Positions 1 through 9,031 of a stretch of DNA of 64,000 nt are shown in pieces. The translations under genes were made by a program, and so were the position numbers. The first letter of the stretch is position 1; every line of letters starts with the position of its first letter. The stretch lies in assembly GCA_020831805.1 (NCBI GenBank), contig JAFIFX010000005.1, forward strand, positions 124,001-188,000, given 5' to 3'. This DNA comes from Planctomycetota bacterium. Its GTDB lineage: Bacteria > Planctomycetota > Phycisphaerae > Phycisphaerales > UBA1924. Below the pieces are notes generated by a model. It saw nothing but the letters and a program-made list of their open reading frames with translations, searched no databases and was not told the origin of the DNA.

Positions 1-143
1 CCCTCGAAGAGGTCGGCCGCATCTTCAAGGTCACCCGCGAACGCGTCCGCCAGGTCGAGGCCAAGGCCATCCGCAAACTCCAGCACCCCGTCCGCAGCCG
101 CAAACTCCGCGGCTTCGTCGAGGCCGAGGACACCGCGGACTGA
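1..143 (+). CDS. rpoD: RNA polymerase sigma-70 factor, C-terminal end (partial)
   Basis: The window opens inside a gene whose reading frame begins at base 3 and ends at TGA 141-143. The 46 visible residues include [17 protein letters not shown], the recognition helix of sigma region 4.2 that contacts the -35 element, followed by a short acidic tail. This helix is typical of primary or closely related group 2 sigma factors. The ending SRKLRGFVE resembles the end of RpoD/SigA. The 5' part lies outside the window, so primary and alternative group 2 factors cannot be told apart with certainty. Confidence 0.85.
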   Translation, partial: LEEVGRIFKVTRERVRQVEAKAIRKLQHPVRSRKLRGFVEAEDTAD

Positions 144-155
144 TCCGGAGCGCCC

Positions 156-1430
156 TCACCCCCGCTGGGCCGCCTCCGAGTCGAAGGTCATCACGATCGT
201 CGTCGGTACCGGCGGGTATGCCAGCGTGACACGGAACGCGTCGAACGACTCGGGCGCCCAGCCCAGCACGCTCATCGCCTCCTCCATCGCCTCGGCGTAC
301 CGCGGCGCCTCGTCGACCTCCAGGTCGCCCGGCGTCGTGCCCAGCACCTCCAGGTCCGGCGGGTGCGGCAGCTCGTCCGCCGGCTGGTGCGCGCCCTGGT
401 CCGAGGTGAACAGGTCCGACAGCACCGACACCCGCGGCGCCGCGCCACCGAACATCTCCTTGTGCATCAGCACATCGAAGACCACCTGCTGCGTCGGGAT
501 CCGCACCGCGAACCGCACGCGCAGCGGCGGGTCCCCCGGCTCGGCGTACCGCGGCTGCATCGACCGCACCACCTCGCCCGTCACCAGGTCGAACCGCCCA
601 CGCCGGCCCACCGCCCCCGGGCCGAGCTGGAACTCCACCGCCCCGTGCCCCGGCACGCGGTCGATCCTGGGCAGCGGGTCCGAGCAGTAATCCCGCATCA
701 CCGGCAGCCCGTCGCCGACCGGCATGCCCTCCAGCCCCGGGTCCAGCGGCTCGCGCTTGAACTCCGAGTGCACGCCCTCCGGCCGACGCATGGTCGTCCG
801 GCCGACCCGCCACGGCACATGCTCGCGCAGACGCTGGCAGCCCATGATGCCGCGCACCGACGCGACATCCATCATGTCCCCGCCCTCCGACGGGTGCACG
901 AGGCAGCCCATCACATTCACCCGCGATTCGATGCCCCAGATGTACCGAGCCCCCTGGTAGGCCAGCCGCCGATGGTCCAACGCCGAGCGTCCATCGCGCG
1001 TGTGCGCGGCCAGCAGGGTGTCGAAGCCCGCCCGGTTCTCCGCGTGACGCGTCACGCACCGCTGGAACGCCTCCCCGGCACGCGACACGCCGGCCACCCG
1101 CGCCTCGTCCGCGCCGGCATGGCGCAGCCCCTCGGCGATCAGCCCCACCCCCGCGCGACCGGGCACGAACAGCCCCGCCGAGAAAGGGTCCTCGTTGGAC
1201 AGCAGCCAGTGCAGCTTCCAGCCCAGCTTGTTGTCCAGGCCGAGATCCCGCGACAGCTCCGCCGGGGCCGGGACAGGGGCGCTGCCCTCCAGCTTCATCG
1301 CCGCGAGAATCGCCCGCCGCAGCCCCCCCACCGCGGCGGGCACCTCGGCCTGGAACTCGGTCGATGGCCCGGCGGCCTGCTCGCCCGCCTGTTCGGGGTG
1401 CTGCTTGCGGTGCGATCGGTCGGTGGGCAT
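156..1430 (-). CDS. conserved hypothetical protein with a possible N-terminal winged-helix segment
   Basis: This encodes about 424 residues and I do not recognise the family. Residues around 35-85 (LRRAILAAMKLEG to LGWKLHWLLSNEDPF) look like a small helix-turn-helix or winged-helix unit. The rest is a mixed alpha/beta region with no signal peptide or membrane segment. The start chosen is the ATG giving MPTDRSH, because TAGGCT on the coding strand (1436-1441) ends 5 nt before it, as in many other genes of this window; an ATG 21 nt further upstream is in frame. It converges on the sigma factor gene with a 12-bp gap. A regulatory role is only a guess. Confidence 0.7.
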   Translation of the reverse strand: MPTDRSHRKQHPEQAGEQAAGPSTEFQAEVPAAVGGLRRAILAAMKLEGSAPVPAPAELSRDLGLDNKLGWKLHWLLSNEDPFSAGLFVPGRAGVGLIAEGLRHAGADEARVAGVSRAGEAFQRCVTRHAENRAGFDTLLAAHTRDGRSALDHRRLAYQGARYIWGIESRVNVMGCLVHPSEGGDMMDVASVRGIMGCQRLREHVPWRVGRTTMRRPEGVHSEFKREPLDPGLEGMPVGDGLPVMRDYCSDPLPRIDRVPGHGAVEFQLGPGAVGRRGRFDLVTGEVVRSMQPRYAEPGDPPLRVRFAVRIPTQQVVFDVLMHKEMFGGAAPRVSVLSDLFTSDQGAHQPADELPHPPDLEVLGTTPGDLEVDEAPRYAEAMEEAMSVLGWAPESFDAFRVTLAYPPVPTTIVMTFDSEAAQRG

Positions 1431-1508
1431 GGCCAAGCCTATCCGATCCACGCCGCGCCATGCGGCCGGGTCCCCCCCGGCAGCCCCCGAACCACGGGGC
1501 CGCCTGGC

Positions 1509-1778
1509 TCAGTGAACGATCTCAAAGCCCCGCTCGCCCCCCTCGAGCCCGACCTCGACCGCGAACTCCCGCTCGACCAGCCCGGACACCCGCCGGCGCA
1601 GGTCCGACAGGTAGCGGGCCACGGCGTCGGGCTCGCCCTGGACCTCCAGGCGGACCGTGCCGTCCGGCTCGTTGCGCACCCACCCCGTGACGGGGTGGGT
1701 GCGGGCGGTGTCCCGGGCCCGGGCGCGGAACCCCACCCCCTGGACCCTGCCCTGGAAGACCACACGCCGTCGGACCAT
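1509..1778 (-). CDS. acyP: acylphosphatase
   Basis: This 89-residue protein has the two acylphosphatase signatures: GRVQGVGFRARAR near the N-terminus, with the substrate-binding Arg in GVGFR, and GWVRNEPDGTVRLEVQG, with the catalytic Asn in VRN. The length is normal for the family. The enzyme hydrolyses the mixed anhydride of small acyl phosphates such as carbamoyl phosphate in the cytoplasm. The codons for the region between the motifs form a long inverted repeat (1675-1703), listed separately. Upstream on the coding strand TACAAA lies 6 nt before the ATG, a weak version of the local leaderless promoter pattern. Confidence 0.92.
   Translation of the reverse strand: MVRRRVVFQGRVQGVGFRARARDTARTHPVTGWVRNEPDGTVRLEVQGEPDAVARYLSDLRRRVSGLVEREFAVEVGLEGGERGFEIVH
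1675..1703. repeat. 14-bp perfect inverted repeat inside acyP
   Basis: CGCACCCACCCCGT (1675-1688), one central base, then its exact reverse complement (1690-1703). It lies wholly in coding sequence and spells RTHPVTGWVR on the minus strand, so part of the symmetry follows from two His/Val-rich codon runs. A 29-base near-palindrome would block a stem loop in single-stranded DNA or could form a cruciform. No T-run follows it, so it is not an obvious terminator. Confidence 0.8.
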
Positions 1779-1907
1779 CCGTTGTTTGTACCAGCATCAC
1801 CCCGGCCGGACAACCGACAGCCCCCGGCCGACCCAGGATCCGTCCACATTCCGTCAAGTTCCTGTGCATAACGCCCCCGAACCATTCACGCGGGCCCGCC
1901 CGGGCGG

Positions 1908-1933
1908 TACACTCCGGTCAAGGGGTAAGGAGG
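1908..1933 (+). promoter_or_regulatory. candidate -10 element and strong ribosome binding site
   Basis: TACACT at 1908-1913 is a good -10 hexamer. It would start a transcript near 1920 with a short leader that carries AAGGAGG at 1927-1933, 9 nt before the ATG at 1943. This is a conventional leadered arrangement and contrasts with the leaderless pattern seen at many other genes here. Confidence 0.5.
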
Positions 1934-1942
1934 CCCGCCGAC

Positions 1943-2689
1943 ATGACGATGAGCTACGGAGCGTTGTGCTCGGACTTTTATGTGAACATGAAGCTCGGGG
2001 TCCGCATGGAGCTGCCCCGCTCGCGTGAGCCGGTGCTCGAGCTCTTCGAGCGCATGCGCCGCGAATACCCACGCATGGCCACCTTCAAACGCTACAAGGA
2101 CGAGCTCGCCCTCGAGTCCTCGCCGGACGACACCCCCCACCGCTGGATGGCCATCCGGGCCAACTCCGTCCGCACCGGCGTAGTCAACCCCGGCGACGAG
2201 CACGACATGCACGCCCTGCACCGCACGGCGATCGAGGTATGCCCCTACTACCTCTCCATCTCGCCGCTTGATCTTGAGTCCATCGAGCTGCTCTACGGCT
2301 TCGACCTGACCGCCCGGGGCAACCACGACGAGATCGTCGCCCAGGCCCTGCTGGCCGGCTCCCCGCTGGCCGCGCTGCTCGAAGCCGCCGACGACGCACG
2401 CGTTCACGACTGCCAGCCCGTCCTCGGGCTGACCTTCGGCGCCGGGCGCATCCAGTCCACCGTCGAGATCAAGACCCGCAGCCGCAAGACCAGCCACGCC
2501 GGCGAGCGACCGGGCGAGCCGATCTCGATCTATGTCACCGTGCGCACCACCGAACCGATCACCGACCTGAAAGTGATGGCCAGTCAGGTCGACGAGCTGG
2601 CCGAACGCGGGCGCACGCTCGTCGATTCGCTGGCCATCCCCAACCTGCTCGTGCCCATCCGCGACGAGATCGGCTCGAGCAGCCTCTGA
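1943..2689 (+). CDS. conserved hypothetical protein
   Basis: A 248-residue soluble protein that I do not recognise. It opens with MSYGALCSDFYVNMKLGVRMELP and contains a helix-rich middle (about 120-150) and a charged C-terminal half. No signal peptide or membrane helix is visible. The start is well supported by AAGGAGG 9 nt upstream. Base composition matches the neighbours. The small membrane protein gene follows after 36 bp, but a separate -10-like element suggests that gene has its own promoter. Function unknown. Confidence 0.8.
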   Translation: MTMSYGALCSDFYVNMKLGVRMELPRSREPVLELFERMRREYPRMATFKRYKDELALESSPDDTPHRWMAIRANSVRTGVVNPGDEHDMHALHRTAIEVCPYYLSISPLDLESIELLYGFDLTARGNHDEIVAQALLAGSPLAALLEAADDARVHDCQPVLGLTFGAGRIQSTVEIKTRSRKTSHAGERPGEPISIYVTVRTTEPITDLKVMASQVDELAERGRTLVDSLAIPNLLVPIRDEIGSSSL

Positions 2690-2725
2690 GAACCCGCCCC
2701 GCGGCCCGGCGCATAGAATCCGCCG

Positions 2726-3001
2726 GTGTTGACCCTGGCCAATAGCCCGGTGACCTCCGTCCTGCTCTGGGTGGGCGTGCTGATGGTGCTGGTCCTGCTC
2801 GGGGCGGTCGCCATTTTGGCGTTCCGACGCACGGCGCTCGCGGACCGGGGCGCGGGGGCGGACAATGCCGGCATGCTGGAACAGATGCGTCGGATGGTCG
2901 AGAAGGGTGAAATGACCCAGGAAGAGTTCGACCAGGCGCGGCGGGCGATCGTCCAGCGCGCCAAGGAGCCTCGATCCCCCGGCGACCCCGATAACGCGTG
3001 A
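2726..3001 (+). CDS. small membrane protein with a SHOCT-like C-terminus
   Basis: This 91-residue protein starts with GTG. Residues about 9-33 form one transmembrane helix (VTSVLLWVGVLMVLVLLGAV). The C-terminal stretch MLEQMRRMVEKGEMTQEEF matches the short SHOCT pattern of a helix, a Gly-containing turn and an E-E-F helix, found at the ends of many bacterial membrane proteins. TAGAAT at 2714-2719 lies 6 nt before the GTG, so the transcript is probably leaderless. Function unknown; SHOCT domains are thought to mediate oligomerisation. Confidence 0.75.
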   Translation: MLTLANSPVTSVLLWVGVLMVLVLLGAVAILAFRRTALADRGAGADNAGMLEQMRRMVEKGEMTQEEFDQARRAIVQRAKEPRSPGDPDNA

Positions 3002-3289
3002 ATCCCCTTGTTCAGGTGTTCTCCTTTCTCCCTCCCGACGAGGTCCGCGGCACGCCCCCCTCCGGGCTGGTCCGTCTGTGAGGCCCTGATCGGGATCCGT
3101 TGGCCACAATCCGTGGGTGTGAGTCTGGTGAAGATGAGCCGACGCGGATAGGCTTTGAAACGGGGAATCGCCCGCGGCCCGGCCCGTTCGACCGCTTTCC
3201 GGTTGAGCCGGGCCTGTCGGTTGGCCGATACCCCAGCGTGGCCGCCCTTACGGGCGGCATCAATCCTGCTCCACCCACGCGAGGCCGCG
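3002..3289. other. intergenic region before clpX
   Basis: This 288-bp gap holds no convincing gene. The clpX frame stays open back to an ATG at 3155, but the residues it would add are Arg-rich and unlike ClpX, so it is treated as untranslated leader. CCGCCC (3243-3248) and GGGCGG (3253-3258) can form a short hairpin about 30 nt before the clpX start. TAGGCT near 3147-3152 could be a -10 element. No function is assigned. Confidence 0.4.
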
Positions 3290-4738
3290 ATGACCCACAC
3301 CCGACCAGGCGCTTCCGTTCCGCCCTCCCCAGTCAGCGCGACCCGCTCCGGTTCAACGGGCACTTCCGAGTCCGGATCAGGCTCCGGCTCCGGAGGCAGC
3401 GGAGGCAGCGGCGGCGGTGGCGGCTCCGGCGGGGGCTCCGGCAGCGGGGGTGGCGGGGGCGGGGGTTTCCGCGGCCGCAAGGTAACGACCTGTTCCTTCT
3501 GCGGCAAGACCAGCCGCGATGTCGGCCCCATGGTCGAAGGGCCGGGCGAGGTCTACATCTGCTCGAACTGCGTCGACCTGTGCCAGAACATCTTCCGCCA
3601 GGAACGCCGGCGCGTCTCCTCGGTCTCGGCCCAGCTCAGCGAGATCCCCTCGCCGCGCGAGATCGTCGAGTTCATGCACCAGTATGTGATCGGCCAGCAC
3701 GGCGCCAAGCGGTCCCTGGCCGTCGCCGTCCACAACCACTACAAGCGGCTGCTCCACGCCGAGAGCGAGAACGCCAAGGACATCGAGCTGGACAAGTCCA
3801 ACATCCTGCTCATCGGCCCCACCGGGTCGGGCAAGACGCTGCTGGCCCAGACCATGGCCCGGCTGCTGAAGGTTCCCTTCGCCATCGGCGACGCGACCAC
3901 GCTGACCGAGGCGGGCTATGTCGGCGAGGATGTCGAGAACCTGCTGCTCAAGCTGCTCCAGGCTTCGGACTTCGACATCGAGGCCGCCCAGCGGGGCATC
4001 ATCTACATCGACGAGGTCGACAAGGTCGGCAAGACCTCGAACAATGTCTCGATCACCCGCGATGTGTCCGGCGAGGGCGTCCAGCAGTCGCTGCTCAAGA
4101 TGCTCGAGGGCACCGTCGCCAACGTCCCCCCCCAGGGCGGACGCAAGCACCCCGAGCAGCAGTACATCCAGTTCGACACCCGCAATGTCCTCTTCATCGT
4201 CGGCGGCACCTTCGTCGGCATGGAGGACATCATCCGCCGCCGCCTGGGCAAGACCAAGATCGGCTTCACCAGCCACGAGTCCGACCCGTCCCGCCCGCTC
4301 GGCGACGACAAGGCGGAGCGTGAGTGGCTGCTCAGCCAGGTGACCAACTCGGATGTCGTCGAGTTCGGCCTGATCCCCGAGCTGGTCGGGCGCTTGCCGG
4401 TCATCACGCCGCTGATGCCGCTGACCGACGAGGCGCTGGTGCAGATCCTCACCGAGCCGAAGAACGCGATCGTGCGTCAGTACCAGCACCTGTTCGGTCT
4501 GGAAGGCGCCAAGCTGACCTTCACCGAGGACGCCCTGCTGTCCATCGCCCGCCTGGCCGCCAAGCGGTCCACCGGCGCCCGCGCCCTCCGCGCCGTGATG
4601 GAAGAGGTCATGACCGACCTGATGTACGACCTGCCGGACATGGACAACACCAACGCCGAGTATGTCGTCGACGCCGACCAGATCGAAAACCGTCGCCCGC
4701 TCAAGGAGCTCCGCGTGGCCAAGGCCCACACGGCCTGA
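3290..4738 (+). CDS. clpX: ATP-dependent Clp protease ATP-binding subunit ClpX
   Basis: ClpX is the AAA+ unfoldase that feeds tagged substrates to the ClpP peptidase. From the ATG at 3290 the protein has 482 residues, longer than the usual 410-430. The surplus is an N-terminal tail of Pro/Thr/Ser followed by about 38 residues of almost pure Gly and Ser (about 20-59), directly before the zinc-binding domain (C68-x2-C71 and C91-x2-C94). The AAA+ core is intact: Walker A GPTGSGKT, pore loop GYVGEDV, Walker [10 protein letters not shown], and the C-terminal small domain. No clpP or tig gene is adjacent. An upstream in-frame ATG at 3155 would add a non-homologous segment and has no ribosome binding site, so it was rejected. 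Confidence 0.95.
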   Translation: MTHTRPGASVPPSPVSATRSGSTGTSESGSGSGSGGSGGSGGGGGSGGGSGSGGGGGGGFRGRKVTTCSFCGKTSRDVGPMVEGPGEVYICSNCVDLCQNIFRQERRRVSSVSAQLSEIPSPREIVEFMHQYVIGQHGAKRSLAVAVHNHYKRLLHAESENAKDIELDKSNILLIGPTGSGKTLLAQTMARLLKVPFAIGDATTLTEAGYVGEDVENLLLKLLQASDFDIEAAQRGIIYIDEVDKVGKTSNNVSITRDVSGEGVQQSLLKMLEGTVANVPPQGGRKHPEQQYIQFDTRNVLFIVGGTFVGMEDIIRRRLGKTKIGFTSHESDPSRPLGDDKAEREWLLSQVTNSDVVEFGLIPELVGRLPVITPLMPLTDEALVQILTEPKNAIVRQYQHLFGLEGAKLTFTEDALLSIARLAAKRSTGARALRAVMEEVMTDLMYDLPDMDNTNAEYVVDADQIENRRPLKELRVAKAHTA

Positions 4739-4764
4739 CCGACGGGCACCGAACGATCCCGATC

Positions 4765-4791
4765 AAACCCCGCGCCGACGCGGGGTTTTTT
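4765..4791 (+). terminator. Rho-independent terminator of clpX
   Basis: CCCCGCG (4768-4774), a CCGA loop, and CGCGGGG (4779-4785) followed by six T, with a preceding A-run that extends the stem. It starts about 27 bp after the clpX stop codon. Confidence 0.9.
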
Positions 4792-4903
4792 CGTGGCGTT
4801 GCATACCGACCGGGGGACGCCCGGTCTACAAAAACGCCTGGCACGCGTTGGTCGTGGCGAGCGTGAACATGAGAAACGGGCCCGTGGTGGTCGTGCCGCT
4901 CGT

Positions 4904-4927
4904 CCCCGTCGCTGACGCTCCGGGCTT
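4904..4927. repeat. dispersed short repeat, copy near putA
   Basis: The string CCCCGTCGCTGACGCTCC and the GGGCTT that follows recur in diverged form at 35657-35679 and 35803-35826. It lies just downstream of the putA stop codon, in the gap to clpX. It is likely a member of an intergenic repeat family of this genome. Confidence 0.55.
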
Positions 4928-4938
4928 TGCGCCGCGCG

Positions 4939-7900
4939 TTACAGCTCCGGGGCGAAGCCGCGGCGCATGGTGTTCTCGCAGCAGGCCCGCGGCTCGACGA
5001 ACTGATACAGGTACTCCGCGCCGCCCGCCTTGCTGCCCACCCCCGACATCCCGAAGCCACCGAATGGTTGCCGGCCGACCAGCGCGCCCGTGATGCCGCG
5101 GTTGATGTACAGGTTGCCCACGCGGAACTCGCGCTTCGTGCGTTCAATGTGCGTGGGCTTGCGGGTGAACACGCCGCCGGTTAGCTTGTACATGTGCCCG
5201 TTGGCCAGCTTCAGGGCCTCGTCAAAGCTCTTCGCGTGCACCACACCGAGCACCGGCCCGAAGATCTCGTGCTGATAGATCGCATGCTCGGGCGTTACGC
5301 CCGCGAAGATGTGCGGCGGGACCATGTTCTCCAGCCCGCCAGGGATCTCGAAATCCTTGTCGCCCACGATCTCGCGCAGCCCGTCGGAACGGGCCTTGTC
5401 GATGTGCCGGCGGATATTCGCCGCGGCCTCGGCGTCAATCACCGGCGCGACATCGGTCGAGGGCTCGGTGGCCGGGCCGAGCACCAGCGTCTTGGTGGCC
5501 TCGCCCAGGCGTTCGAGGAACAGCCGCATCCGCGGTCCGTCCGGGCCCTGCGGGTCGACCACGATGCACCGCGAGCAGGCCGAGCACTTCTGGCCCTGGA
5601 ACCCGAAGGCCGAGTAGCGGATGCCGATCACCGCCTCGTCGAGGTCGGCCGAGACATCGATGATCGCGGCGTTCTTGCCGCCCATCTCGCACACCACCCG
5701 CTTGACATGGTGCTGGTTCTCCGGGGTCACGCCCGCCGCCTGGATGATGTCCAGCCCGACCGCCTTGGACCCGGTGAACGCGATCACCGCGACCCGCGGA
5801 TCACGGACGAGCGCGGCCCCCACCGTCTCCCCCGGGGCCGGGCAGAAGTGCAGCACGCCCTGCGGCGCGTTGACGCTCCGGAGCGCGTCCACGAAGATCT
5901 CGTGCATCACCTTCGCGATGCCGGGCGTCTGCTCCGCCGGCTTGACCACCACGGTGTTGCCCGTGACCAGCGCGGCCGCGGTCATGCCGCAGCAAATCGC
6001 CAGAGGAAAGTTCCACGGCGAGATCACGGCGCACACCCCCCGCGGCTGGTGCCAGACCTCGTCGAGTTCGCCGATGAACCGGCCCAGGCGCTGACGCTCG
6101 AACAGCGACGGGGCCAGTCGGGCGTAATAGGCGCAGAAGTCGATCGCCTCGCAGACATCCGCGTCGGCCTCGCGCCAGGTCTTGTTCGACTCCTTGCACA
6201 CGATGCCCGACAGCTCGTCGCGCCGGGACCGCATGATCTCCGCGGCCTGGATCAGGGCCCGGCTGCGCACGAGCGGGTCCGTGTCGCGCCACGCCGGGAA
6301 AGCCTCGTGGGCCGCGCCGAGCATCGCGTCGGCCTGCTCGACGGTGCGGTCGTTGGCGACCGTCGGCACGGCCGCCCGCCCGAGCGCGTGGGCGAAGGCC
6401 TCGCGCTGGTGGTGGTCGGCGAAGTCGCGGAGCGGCTCGGTGTAGAACGGCCGCCCGTCGCCCAGCCCGGGCACCGCCGGGCTGAGCATGTGGCGTTCCT
6501 TGGCGATCTCCGCCAGGTCGCGCCGGCGCTCGGTCGCGGGGGTCGGCTGCGGAGCCGCCAGCAGCAGGTCGGGCGACTGGTTGTCCAGGAACCCCGCCTT
6601 GAGCCACGACTCGTTGCTCGTGTTCTCCAGCAGCCGGCGGACCAGGTAGGCCATGCCGGGGATCATCTCCCCGACCGGCACATACTCACGCACGCGCAGG
6701 CCCATGTCCGAGGCGGCGTGCTTGAGCTGGTCGGCCATGCCGTGGAGCATCTGGAGTTCGACGGCTTCCTTGGGCAGGCTGCGCCGTTCGAGCCCGGCCA
6801 GCGCGGCGGCGATGGAGCGGACATTGTGCGAGCCGAGCGCCAGCTTGACCCCGCCCTGCCCCGGCTGACGCGGGCAGGCGTCCAGGAAGATCTCGGCCAT
6901 CTGCTCGAAGCAGCGGTCGGTCTCCCACTTCTCGTTCCACACCGGGCACGGCCAGCCCATCTGCTCGGCGTGGATCGTCTCGTAGTCCCAGTACGCCCCC
7001 TTGACCAGGCGGACCGTGACCACACGGCCCGTCCGCTTGGCCCACTCGGCGATCCGCTTCGCGTCCTCCACGCCCGACTTGAGGTACGCCTGCATCGCCA
7101 GACCGGCCTCGAAGTCATGCTGCTCGCAGGCGTGCATGAACGCGTCGAGCGTCAGGTCCTTGGCGGAGAACTGCTCCATGTCGAAGTTGATCAGCACGCC
7201 GTTGCGCTTGGCGGCTTCGAGGATCGGCCTGAGTCGCCCCATCAGGTCGTTGATCGCCCGCTCCGGCGCGATCGCGTCGAACTGCGCGCACAGGCTGGTC
7301 ACCTTGACCGAAACATTGACCCGTGGCACCGTGCCCAGGTGGTCCTTCTCCAGCCGGTCGTGCCCCTTCCAGGCCGACGCCTCGCCCACGAGGTTCTCGA
7401 CCAGGTCGAGGTACTTGCCCTGGTACATATCCGCCTCGGCGTCCGACACGCACGCCTCGCCGAGCAGGTCCACCGAGAAAGCGATGTCGTCCTTCCACAG
7501 GTCGCGCAGCGTGGGCAGCGCGTCCGCGGCGTCCGTCCCGGCGATGAAGTTGCCCGCCATCCCCTTGATCTGCGACGAGATGGTCTTGGCCATCAATCCC
7601 TTGGCCACCCCGCCCGCCTTGAGCCCCAGGTCCATCCCAGGCGGTGGCTTGACGCCCGGCTGGGTCAGGTAGTCCACCAGATGGTCATGCACCATGTCCG
7701 GCGTGGTCAGCGCGGGGAAGGCGTCGACGAAACGGAACAACTGGACCTTGAAGTTCTTGTCCTTCATGGACCAGTCCATCAGCTTGTCCTGGTAGAACTT
7801 CGCGCTGAGCAGACCGGTCTTGTGCGAACGGGCCTTGTCCAGCATCTCCAGGCCCAGCTCACGGATTCGCCCCTCGTCGCCGGACGAGGACGCGGAGGAG

Positions 7901-7959
7901 GGGGCGTACACCGGCTCCCGCGGCGCGGCGGGCCTGGACTTCTTGGTAAACAAACCCAT
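4939..7959 (-). CDS. putA: bifunctional proline dehydrogenase / L-glutamate gamma-semialdehyde dehydrogenase
   Basis: A 1006-residue PutA that oxidises proline to glutamate in two steps. The N-terminal half is the FAD-dependent proline dehydrogenase barrel, with the substrate-binding motif [12 protein letters not shown] near residue 440. The C-terminal half is an NAD-dependent aldehyde dehydrogenase with [11 protein letters not shown], the general-base Glu in CEMGGK (E758) and the nucleophile in GQKCSAC (C792). It has no DNA-binding ribbon-helix-helix domain, so it is a minimal type A PutA that cannot act as its own repressor. The start is the ATG giving MGLFTKKS. It converges on clpX and is divergent from ribF. 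Confidence 0.96.
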   Translation of the reverse strand: MGLFTKKSRPAAPREPVYAPSSASSSGDEGRIRELGLEMLDKARSHKTGLLSAKFYQDKLMDWSMKDKNFKVQLFRFVDAFPALTTPDMVHDHLVDYLTQPGVKPPPGMDLGLKAGGVAKGLMAKTISSQIKGMAGNFIAGTDAADALPTLRDLWKDDIAFSVDLLGEACVSDAEADMYQGKYLDLVENLVGEASAWKGHDRLEKDHLGTVPRVNVSVKVTSLCAQFDAIAPERAINDLMGRLRPILEAAKRNGVLINFDMEQFSAKDLTLDAFMHACEQHDFEAGLAMQAYLKSGVEDAKRIAEWAKRTGRVVTVRLVKGAYWDYETIHAEQMGWPCPVWNEKWETDRCFEQMAEIFLDACPRQPGQGGVKLALGSHNVRSIAAALAGLERRSLPKEAVELQMLHGMADQLKHAASDMGLRVREYVPVGEMIPGMAYLVRRLLENTSNESWLKAGFLDNQSPDLLLAAPQPTPATERRRDLAEIAKERHMLSPAVPGLGDGRPFYTEPLRDFADHHQREAFAHALGRAAVPTVANDRTVEQADAMLGAAHEAFPAWRDTDPLVRSRALIQAAEIMRSRRDELSGIVCKESNKTWREADADVCEAIDFCAYYARLAPSLFERQRLGRFIGELDEVWHQPRGVCAVISPWNFPLAICCGMTAAALVTGNTVVVKPAEQTPGIAKVMHEIFVDALRSVNAPQGVLHFCPAPGETVGAALVRDPRVAVIAFTGSKAVGLDIIQAAGVTPENQHHVKRVVCEMGGKNAAIIDVSADLDEAVIGIRYSAFGFQGQKCSACSRCIVVDPQGPDGPRMRLFLERLGEATKTLVLGPATEPSTDVAPVIDAEAAANIRRHIDKARSDGLREIVGDKDFEIPGGLENMVPPHIFAGVTPEHAIYQHEIFGPVLGVVHAKSFDEALKLANGHMYKLTGGVFTRKPTHIERTKREFRVGNLYINRGITGALVGRQPFGGFGMSGVGSKAGGAEYLYQFVEPRACCENTMRRGFAPEL

Positions 7960-8074
7960 TCGCGCACACTCCAGAACAGAGCCGGGTCCCGTCGCGGCGC
8001 GCGTCCCTCACGCACGCCGCCGGGGGGCACGATCCTACGCACCCTCCAGCCGGTCCCCCTACCCTTCCGTGCCC

Positions 8075-9031
8075 ATGGCCGAAGCCGCGAACCGCGCCAT
8101 CACGATCGGCAACTTCGACGCCGTCCACCTCGGCCACCGCGCCCTGATCGCCCGCGCCCGCGACCTGGCCGGCCCCCGCGGCGAGGTCGTCGCCATGGCC
8201 TTCCACCCCCACCCCTTCGCCCGCCTGCGCCCGGAGCTGGCCCCGCCCGAGATCGAGCCCTGGGACACCCGCGTGCGGCGCCTCACCGACGCCGGCGCCG
8301 ACCGCGTCGAACGCCTCGACCCCACCCCCGATCTGCTCGGCATGTCGCCCGAGGCCTTCGTCGACCGGCTGGCCGAAACCCACCGGCCGACGCACCTGGT
8401 CGAAGGCCGGGACTTCCACTTCGGCAAAGGCCGGTCCGGAACGATCGACACCCTTCGATCCCTCGCCGCCCGGCACGGCATCGCGGTCGACATCGTCCCG
8501 CCCGTCGTCGTGACCCTGCGCGACCAGTCCGAGGTGGTCGCCTCGTCCACCCTGATCCGCTGGCTGCTCGCCCACGGGCGGGTCCGCGACGCCGCCTACG
8601 CGTTGGGCCGACCCCACGAGCTGACGGGCACGGTCGTCCCCGGCGACCGGCTCGGGCGGACGATCGGCTTCCCGACCGCCAACCTTCACACCGCCTGCCT
8701 CTGCCCCGCGCCGGGCGTCTACGCCGGGGTGGCCGGGCTGCCCGACGGGTCCGAGGCCATCGCCGCCATCCACATCGGGCCCCGCCCGGCCGTCGGCCGC
8801 GCCGAGCACCGCGTGGAGGCCCACCTGCTCGACCCCGCCGGCGGAGCCTGGAACCCGCCCCCCGGCCTGCCCGAATCGGACTGGTCGTGTACGCTCCGTC
8901 TGATCGGGCATGTCCGCGACATCGTTCACCTCGACGGGCTCGACGCCCTGACCGCCCAGATCGCCCGCGACTGCGGCCGCTGCCGCGACATTGTCACCCC
9001 CCTCTTCGAGCCCGCCCCGGAGCCGCAATGA
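8075..9031 (+). CDS. ribF: bifunctional riboflavin kinase / FAD synthetase
   Basis: A 318-residue RibF that makes FMN and then FAD. The N-terminal nucleotidyltransferase carries GNFDAVHLGHRAL (residues about 10-22), with the HxGH motif, and the later SSTLIR (the ISST/xR element of the family). The C-terminal flavokinase carries GRTIGFPTANL (about 194-204) and RVEAHLLD with the catalytic Glu. Length is normal. The gene overlaps nrnA by 4 bp (ATGA), so the two are translationally coupled. A GTG 6 nt upstream is in frame; the ATG was kept. Confidence 0.94.
   Translation: MAEAANRAITIGNFDAVHLGHRALIARARDLAGPRGEVVAMAFHPHPFARLRPELAPPEIEPWDTRVRRLTDAGADRVERLDPTPDLLGMSPEAFVDRLAETHRPTHLVEGRDFHFGKGRSGTIDTLRSLAARHGIAVDIVPPVVVTLRDQSEVVASSTLIRWLLAHGRVRDAAYALGRPHELTGTVVPGDRLGRTIGFPTANLHTACLCPAPGVYAGVAGLPDGSEAIAAIHIGPRPAVGRAEHRVEAHLLDPAGGAWNPPPGLPESDWSCTLRLIGHVRDIVHLDGLDALTAQIARDCGRCRDIVTPLFEPAPEPQ

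Noticed and set aside
3155-3289. A longer N-terminus for ClpX starting at 3155
   Set aside because: The added 45 residues are unlike any ClpX, with no ribosome binding site; the ATG at 3290 fits better.
5194-9027. A very long plus-strand reading frame that runs into nrnA
   Set aside because: It lies antisense to putA and ribF reads in another frame. The composition is Arg/Pro/His-rich, typical of shadow frames in GC-rich DNA. Only the part from the ATG at 9028 is a gene.
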